DNA from: Tillus elongatus
Taxonomy: Eukaryota > Arthropoda > Insecta > Coleoptera > Cleridae
Length of the DNA: 64,000 nucleotides
Assembly: GCA_964006375.1 (NCBI GenBank)
Contig: OZ023267.1
Span: 17,748,971-17,812,970 of the forward strand
Reading direction: 5' to 3'
In this document: piece by piece, positions 58,511 to 64,000 of the stretch
Layout of the letters: each line of letters starts with the position of its first letter
How positions within the stretch are numbered: the stretch's first letter is position 1
Translations under genes and position numbers: made by a program
The notes under the pieces: model-generated
Database searches by the model: none
The model's input: the letters and a program-made list of their open reading frames with translations, nothing else
What the model was told of the DNA's origin: nothing

Positions 58511-58790
58511 GACAACAACGACAGCTGTCATACAGCCGTCTGACATGACAGACAGCTGTCATACAGCTGTCATACAGCTGTCATACAGCTGTCTAACACA
58601 GCTGTCTAACACAGCTGTCTAACACAGCTGTCTAACACAGCTGTCTAACACAGCTGTCTAATACAGCTGTCTAACACAGCTGTTTAACACAGCTGTCTAA
58701 CACAGCTGTCTAACACAGCTGTCTAACACAGCTGTCTAATACAGCTGTCTAACACAGCTGTTTAACATAGCTGTCTAACACAGCTGTCTA
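58511..58790. repeat. 13-bp minisatellite CAGCTGTCTAACA
   Basis: About 20 imperfect copies; the first ones read CAGCTGTCATACA. Each contains an E-box CAGCTG. Confidence 0.95.
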
Positions 58791-59178
58791 ATAGGGCAGA
58801 CATATGTCTGACACATGTCTAGCAGATGTGTAACAGTCACTCTTTTGCGGAACATAAGCTGAATGTTTTTAAGTCAAACAAGAAGAAAACAATTTAAAAC
58901 ACATCTACGATGACCATGAGGCAGCCTACATGGACTTTGAATAATTTTTAAAAATAGATGCGGCCAGGTTAGTTGATTAACCTGTCTAATAGGGTAGACA
59001 TATGTCTAACACATGTCTAGCAAATGTGTAACAGTCACTCTTTTGCGGAACACAAGCTGAATGTTTTTAAGTCAAACAAGAAGAAAACAATTTAAAACAC
59101 ATCTACGATGACCATGAGGCAGCCTACATGGACTTTGAACAATTTTTAAAAATAGATGCGGCCAGGTTAGGTGATTAA
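58790..59178. repeat. ~198-bp direct duplication in the spacer
   Basis: AATAGGG(C/T)AGACATATGTC starts copies at about 58790 and 58988. Both run through CACTCTTTTGCGGAACA and GATGACCATGAGGCAGCC with few differences. Confidence 0.9.
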
Positions 59179-59342
59179 CCATCCAGGTCAGTTACAGCTG
59201 ACGCTATAAATAAAAACGATGCTGGAAGCGAGTGACGTCACAAGAAACGGTGGTGCATGTGCCCAGGTTATACCGGGTTAGCTCCATGACAAGGTGGTGG
59301 ACCAGTCGGGTCAGCTAAGAGTCGGGTGGTGGAATGGTCGGG

Positions 59343-59963
59343 TCAGTCTAAACATAAATGACCACAATTATAAGTATTATATTTCTGATACACATCATGA
59401 TTGTACATTAGAGTAGAGTCTTTAAGGTAACGCTGCAGCTCAACTGGTGGCTTCAAGTTTCCATATGAGTCAAAGTACACGGCTGTGTCACCACGTTTCT
59501 TAACTGCAACCCAATGACTGCCAGGTTCCTTGTTTGTTTGCAAATTCATGGTAGATAGCTTGCTATCTCTACGCCCCTCAACGTTGGTTGGTTGGTTGGG
59601 TGGTTGGTTAGTTGGTTGGTTGCACTTTTCATAGAAATGATTGGATATCCAACAGGCTAAATTTAGAATGAAATCTTTACAGACATATGTACCAGATATC
59701 AAGTTGTTTTCAGTCTGTGTTCCACCAAAGTCCACCAAGTATGTAGCGGTTGTAGGCGTTAGTTGAGATGTTGCTTCCGACACATCTAGGGGGCCGGTAT
59801 TCCGGCCCCCTAGATGTGACTCTAAGTGGGCTCCTTCGGTTGGAACATTTGGCATATCGGTATTCCGATAACCCAAATGTTCCTTTAGCTGACTGTTGTA
59901 ATAGGCAATCAACTCTTTAGTTTTCTTATTTTCCAACCAATGACACATAAAGCCACATCTCAA
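59343..59963 (-). pseudogene. Polinton adenain-like cysteine protease (PRO) region
   Basis: A 206-codon open frame from 59963 to the TGA at 59343-59345. Residues ~1-140 lie in the right arm and look repetitive (LGYRNTDMPNV, LGGRNTGPLDV, TNQPPNQPTN). Residues ~145-206 lie in the spacer and carry the protease signature: GSHWVAVKK (catalytic His), VYFDSYGNLKPP (Asp/Asn) and NTYNCGHLCLD (catalytic Cys, helper Gln position upstream). Adenain-like proteases of Polintons process virion proteins. The frame ends right after the Cys motif, whereas family members normally continue, so it is probably truncated. Whether the repetitive N-terminus belongs to the protein is doubtful. Confidence 0.7.
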
Positions 59964-62900
59964 GACAGTTAGTTAAGAGTGTTGTATGACTAAGATTACT
60001 CTTGAAATATTTAGAATATCGGTATTCCGGCTACCTAAATGCTTCTTTAGCTGACAGTTGTAATAGACAATCAACTCTTTACTTTTCTTATTTTTTCATA
60101 TATCACACTTTTTAATTTTATTTTACACTATCGAAAATTAAATTACATACATACATACATAAAGGCTACACCTCAAAACCAGTTGGTTGATTGGTTGGTT
60201 GGTACATAGACTGTTATGTTCGTATAGGTCACTAACCGGAAACGAGAGCTGCCAACAAGCTCAAACACGTATAATGATGATGATGATGTCATCCTACCAG
60301 ATATGACAACTGCCAACAGCTGTATTCTAGACAAGCTCAAACACGAATGCTGGGATGATGTCATCCTACGGAAATAACACCCAGATTACATTCCAAGGTC
60401 ACAAACACCAACTGACAGATCTCATTTTACTGTAAAGACAGACAATTTTCAAATTAGTTAACTTGCTGTAGTGTACACTTGAGTAAATATATTATATTTT
60501 TATATTTTACCACTGTTTTTATTATTAATAACACCTTGTCCATACCTGACTCCCAGCAAAATAATTCAATCTATTTGCATTTAAACACCGTTATAATTAT
60601 GTCCAGGGTTGACTTAAATGTCCAGAGGTAGACTTGACTGTCCATAGTAGACTACAAAATTTACATGTATTTACGCAGAAATAAAAATTGTTGCATTTTT
60701 CATAAAAATGATTGGTTATCCAACAAGCCAAATTTAATACCAAATATACTAAAGTCCAACAAGTATTTAGCGGTTGTTGGTGTTAATTGAAATGTTGCTT
60801 CCGACACTTCTAGGGCATCGGTATTCCGAGCCCCTGGAGATGACTCTAAGTGGGCTCCTTCGGTTGGAACATTTGGCGTTATCGGTATTCCGATAACCCA
60901 ACATGTTCCTTCAGCTGACAGTTGTAATAGACAATCAACTCTTTAGTTTTCTTATTTTCCAACCAATGACACATAAAGCCACATCTCAAGACAGTTAGTT
61001 AAGAGTGTTGTATGACTAAGATTACTCTTGAAATATTTAGGATATCGGTATTCCGGCTACCTAAATGCTTCTTTAGCTGACAGTTGTAATAGACAATCAA
61101 CTCTTTAGTTTTGTTATTTCCACCCATTAACACATAAAGCTACATCTCAAGACAGTTAGAGTGTTGCATGATTAAAATTACTCTGAAATGCTAGTGGCAC
61201 CCCATTTTTACCAAGTATGTAGCAGCTGTAGGTACCAAGTCAACCCCTTCTACTTGTTGTTGTAATAGACAATTAACTCTTTGGTTTTCTTATTTTATAT
61301 CTCATAAACATAAAAGCTACACTTCAAGATACTTAGTTTAACTGGTTACTCTGAAATGATAGAGATGTGTTGGTTTAGGGCAATTCAAGACTGTTCTTCA
61401 AGACATATTTACTTTGGTTTGTTAGGTACGCTTGACAGCTGCCTGTGCCGTCAACTTCAATAAGTCTAAGAGGGTGTACTAAAATTTGTCTGTAGCACGC
61501 ATCACTTGATGTAGTCAACATTTAAATACGCCATTGAATACTGGTCCTCATGGTAAGCTTGAAAATTTCTCTGAAAGTAACTTCATTAAGTCTAAGAGAG
61601 AGTGTGTTGTTTTTAGATGTTAACACAACTTGTTTTGATTTCCTTAAAAACTATATTTCTTTCTTCTGTTCAACAAGACGATTATTTTGAGGTGTCACAC
61701 ATGTATGTAGCTCTAAGAATAGCTATACCGGAAGTGTCTACCGGAAGTAACATTTTTATTGGATATGTTAATAGAGTTTGACTTGCTGAACACCGTGCAT
61801 GTGTTGGTTCTATCGTACATCTCGCCGATCTTCCGAGATAAGGGTTTGAAGTTTTTTATCTCAGTTTCTTGTAGACCTTGTTACGAAACATACATTTTTG
61901 AAGTCGGTTCCTTTCTATCACTTTCCGTTGAAAAGATATAACGATTTAAAGTTTAGACCGGAAGTGGCCATTTTATTGTATATTCCAATTTGATTTGGCC
62001 TCCTTAACACCGTGCATGTGTTGGTTCTCTCGTACATCTCACGGATCTTCCGCGATAAGGGTTTAAAGTTTTTTATCTCAGTTTCTTGTAGACCTTGTTG
62101 CGAAACGATATATTTTTGAAGTCAGTTCATTTCTATCACTTGTCGTTGAAAAGATACAAGGATTTAAAGTTTAGACCGGAAGTGGCCATTTTATTGTATA
62201 TTCCAATTTGATTTGGCCTCCTTAACACCGTGCATGTGTTGGTTCTCTCGTACATCTCACGGATCTTCCGCGATAAGGGTTTAAAGTTTTTTATCTCATT
62301 TTCTTGTAGACCTTGTTATGAAACATACATTTTTGAAGTTAGTTCATTTCTATCACTTGTCGTTGAAAAGATACAAGGATTTAAAGTTTAGACCGGAAGT
62401 GGTCATTTTATTGTATATTCCAATTTGATTTGGCCTCCTTAACACCGTGCATGTGTTGGTTCCAGCGTACATCTCACGGATCTTCCGCGATAAGGGTTTA
62501 AAGTTTTTTATCTCGGTTTCTTGTAGACCTTGTTACGAAACGATATATTTTTAAAGTCGGTTCATTTCTATCACTTGTCGTTGAAAAGATACAAGGATTT
62601 AAAGTTTAGACCGGAAGTGGCCATTTTATTGTATATTCCAATTTGATTTGGCCTCCTTAACACCGTGCATGTATTGGTTCCATCGTACATCTCACGGATC
62701 TTCCGTGGCCAAAGACAGGTCAATGACCTTAGGAATAACACGGATGTGACTGTCTGGCCCAGGGCGTGGCTGGGCGCCGGCGCCGGGGCTGGCGCCCGGG
62801 GCGTGGCTAGGCGCCGGGCCCGGGGCAGGCGCCGGGGCAGGCGCCAGGGCAGGCGCCAGGGCAGGCGCCAGGGCAGGCGCCAGGGCGTGGCTAGGCGCCA

Positions 62901-63095
62901 GGACGTGGCTAGGCGCCAGGGCGTGGCTAGGCGCCAGGGCGTGGCGCCGGCGCCAGGGCGTGGCGCCGGCGCCAGGGCGTGGCTAGGCGCCAGGGCGTGG
63001 CGCCGGCGCCAGGGCAGGCGCCAGGGCGTGGCGCCGGCGCCGTGACGTCACTTCCTGTGACGTCACTGTCTGCTCAAAGTGCCGCATTACCTACT
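59551..63095. repeat. Right arm of the Polinton derivative (3545 bp)
   Basis: Inverted copy of 53749-57666. The tandem array lies at about 61745-62706 and the terminus with two TGACGTCA sites at 63043-63065. The junction CTTCCG/TGGCCAAAGACAGG near 62706 marks where the left-arm-only segment is absent. Confidence 0.85.
62755..63042. repeat. GGCGCC-rich GC minisatellite, right
   Basis: Units of GGCGCCAGGGCGTGGCTA and GGCGCCAGGGCA in mixed order; longer than the left array (53802-53955). Confidence 0.9.
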
Positions 63096-63600
63096 AACAC
63101 AGGTATACTTCCTTTCGCGGATCTCGACACTTCTGCAGCCGGACCAATAGCGCAAACAAAGCCTCTCTAAGTCTCAATCCCTCTCGAAACCCCATCTGCA
63201 GTTCTCTCAGATCCTGCTCGCATTTCCTATGTATTTGATTATGTAGGACCTTTAGAAACAACTTTAATATCTGACTCATTAGCTAGTTAGTCGAAACACG
63301 TCACCTCTTTTTGCGCCTGGTTTTTTAGGAATAGGGACAAATGTAGATTTTAACTAGTCTTGAGGTATCTATCCATTGTTATAGATGATATTAAATAGTT
63401 TGATCAGGATTTCTAAGTTTTCTTTATTTATAAGTTTCAGGAATTCTGGACAAATGTCTGGTCCAGTTGCTTTACCGTTTTTTTATTCCCTTCAAAGCCT
63501 TCTCTATTTCTGCAGTCATTATATTTGGTCCCATTTCTGTTTGACGTTGGTTACGAAACGGGGGACTTTGTCGTCGAAAAGATCAAGTGGTAACGGATCT
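63096..63600 (-). pseudogene. RTE-type LINE, 5' half (split by the Polinton)
   Basis: On the minus strand, in a decayed frame, GPNIMTAEIEKALKGIKK (~63530) is followed by LMSQILKLFLKVLHNQIHRK, LQMGFREGLRLREALFALLV and QKCRDPRKEVYLC ending at the Polinton junction. The next residues of the same protein (FIDYAKAF) are at 53740. Several stops occur before 63290. The 5' limit is near 63600, so the endonuclease domain is absent. Confidence 0.75.
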
Positions 63601-63621
63601 ATTTTTGGTTGTTCAGAATCC

Positions 63622-64000
63622 ATGACAACATCGTAATTTCTTCGACAATTTGGTTTCATCGTATAAACTGTTTTGTTCGTTAAAACAACTAGGATTTATC
63701 GCGACTGGAACTATTGGTGAAAATCGCACCGCAAGATGGACTTTGCAGTCAACCTCAACTTTGAAGAAAACCGATAGAGGTATATTGGACTTGGCTTTTG
63801 ATGATAAATCTGAAATCATGATGGCGAAATATAATGAGATTTGAATTGTGACAGTAGCAAGTAACAACAGTACAATACAACAATTAGCAAAAGAGAAAAT
63901 GTATGCTCGAGAGCGGAGATAAAGCGTTTCAGTTTCACAACCACAAGTGATTTCAGAATATACTCAACACATGGGAGGGGTGGACTTGCACGATAATGCG
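63622..64000 (+). pseudogene. piggyBac transposase, C-terminal part, right of the nested insertion
   Basis: NFFDNLVSSYKLFCSLKQLG (second catalytic Asp region) begins at ~63634. GFIATGTIGENR, RGILDLAFDDKSEIMMAKYN (stop 63842), VASNN and finally EYTQHMGGVDLHDNA at the window end (third Asp in MGGVDLHD) follow. These are the blocks that come right after the one ending at 52670, on the same strand, so both are halves of one gene. Two stops are visible. The 3' end lies outside the window. Confidence 0.85.

Larger units (their letters stand above)
53749..63095 (-). mobile_element. 9347-bp Polinton/Maverick derivative with giant inverted arms
   Basis: AACACA at 53743-53748 and 63096-63101 is a 6-bp target duplication. 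The ends are AGTAGGTAATGCGGC and its complement GCCGCATTACCTACT, so the element starts AG and ends CT. The host LINE reading frame (EVYLC / YLCFIDY) is split exactly here. Inside are two inverted arms, 53749-57666 and 59551-63095, around a spacer with a cysteine-protease fragment and a DNA polymerase B N-terminus, both minus strand. The 6-bp duplication, terminal dinucleotides and these two genes are Polinton hallmarks. No integrase, ATPase or capsid gene is present, so the element is non-autonomous. Confidence 0.85.

Noticed and set aside
58511..58790. A CRISPR-like array
   Set aside because: Units are contiguous 13-bp repeats without spacers, in a eukaryotic transposon.
62665..63045. Long Gly/Arg/Ala-rich frames in the GC minisatellites (also 53757-54164)
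   Set aside because: Translations of GGCGCC tandem repeats; composition fully explained by the repeat.
53749..63095. An endogenous virus or virophage rather than a transposon
   Set aside because: No capsid or packaging gene is visible. Borders, 6-bp duplication and gene remnants are those of Polintons, which are virus-related but annotated as transposons.

Overview
The window is animal nuclear DNA, most likely insect. The single recognisable host gene is an immunoglobulin/fibronectin-III protein with long GT-AG introns. Around it lies an AT-rich repeat landscape of insect-type transposons: R1, Jockey and CR1-like LINEs, mariner/Tc1 and DUF4817 transposons, piggyBac, a Penelope-like element and a Polinton. 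A TE-rich order such as Coleoptera would fit, but nothing in the sequence fixes the species.

Layout. 0-8 kb: dispersed repeats, a 5'-truncated LINE inside an older repeat (819-2515), a hairpin repeat, a mariner remnant and a decayed R1-clade LINE. 8-17 kb: a ~1.3 kb repeat with antisense tRNA-like parts, a fully palindromic 706-bp MITE between two (TA)n arrays, a DUF4817 transposase fragment, and a Penelope-like element (15403-16843) with inverted pLTRs and a 15-bp target duplication. 17-29 kb: a DUF4817/DDE_3 transposon with ~310-bp inverted repeats, a Jockey-clade LINE on the minus strand, an inverted/direct repeat cluster, a mariner fragment, a second copy of the 1.3 kb repeat and a CR1-like LINE.

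29.5-48.3 kb: the last three exons of the host gene (29545-29741, 43186-43468, 48022-48221), plus strand. They encode the end of an Ig domain, an FN3 domain and a short hydrophobic C terminus that looks like a GPI-anchor signal. Intron 1 of this set (13.4 kb) and intron 2 (4.6 kb) are packed with dead transposons. These include a complete-ended piggyBac copy (30180-32516), a Jockey remnant, a transposon-type ORF family at 37 kb, three CR1/Jockey-like RT remnants and Tc1 and DUF4817 pieces.

48.3-64 kb: a nested stack. A piggyBac transposase gene is cut in two (52314-52670 and 63622-window end) by an RTE-type LINE (minus strand, 52672-53748 and 63096-63600). The LINE is itself cut by a 9347-bp element at 53749-63095, flanked by the 6-bp duplication AACACA. 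This inner element has AG...CT ends, a gene fragment for an adenain-like cysteine protease and the N-terminus of a protein-primed type DNA polymerase B. These identify it as a Polinton/Maverick derivative. Its two arms (3.9 and 3.5 kb) are almost identical inverted copies full of internal tandem repeats, separated by a ~1.9 kb spacer. It is the most unusual object in the window.

No functional transposase or reverse transcriptase was found; all are broken by stops, frameshifts or truncation. Coordinates of decayed elements are approximate by tens of bases, and clade names rest on motif recognition without a database search.
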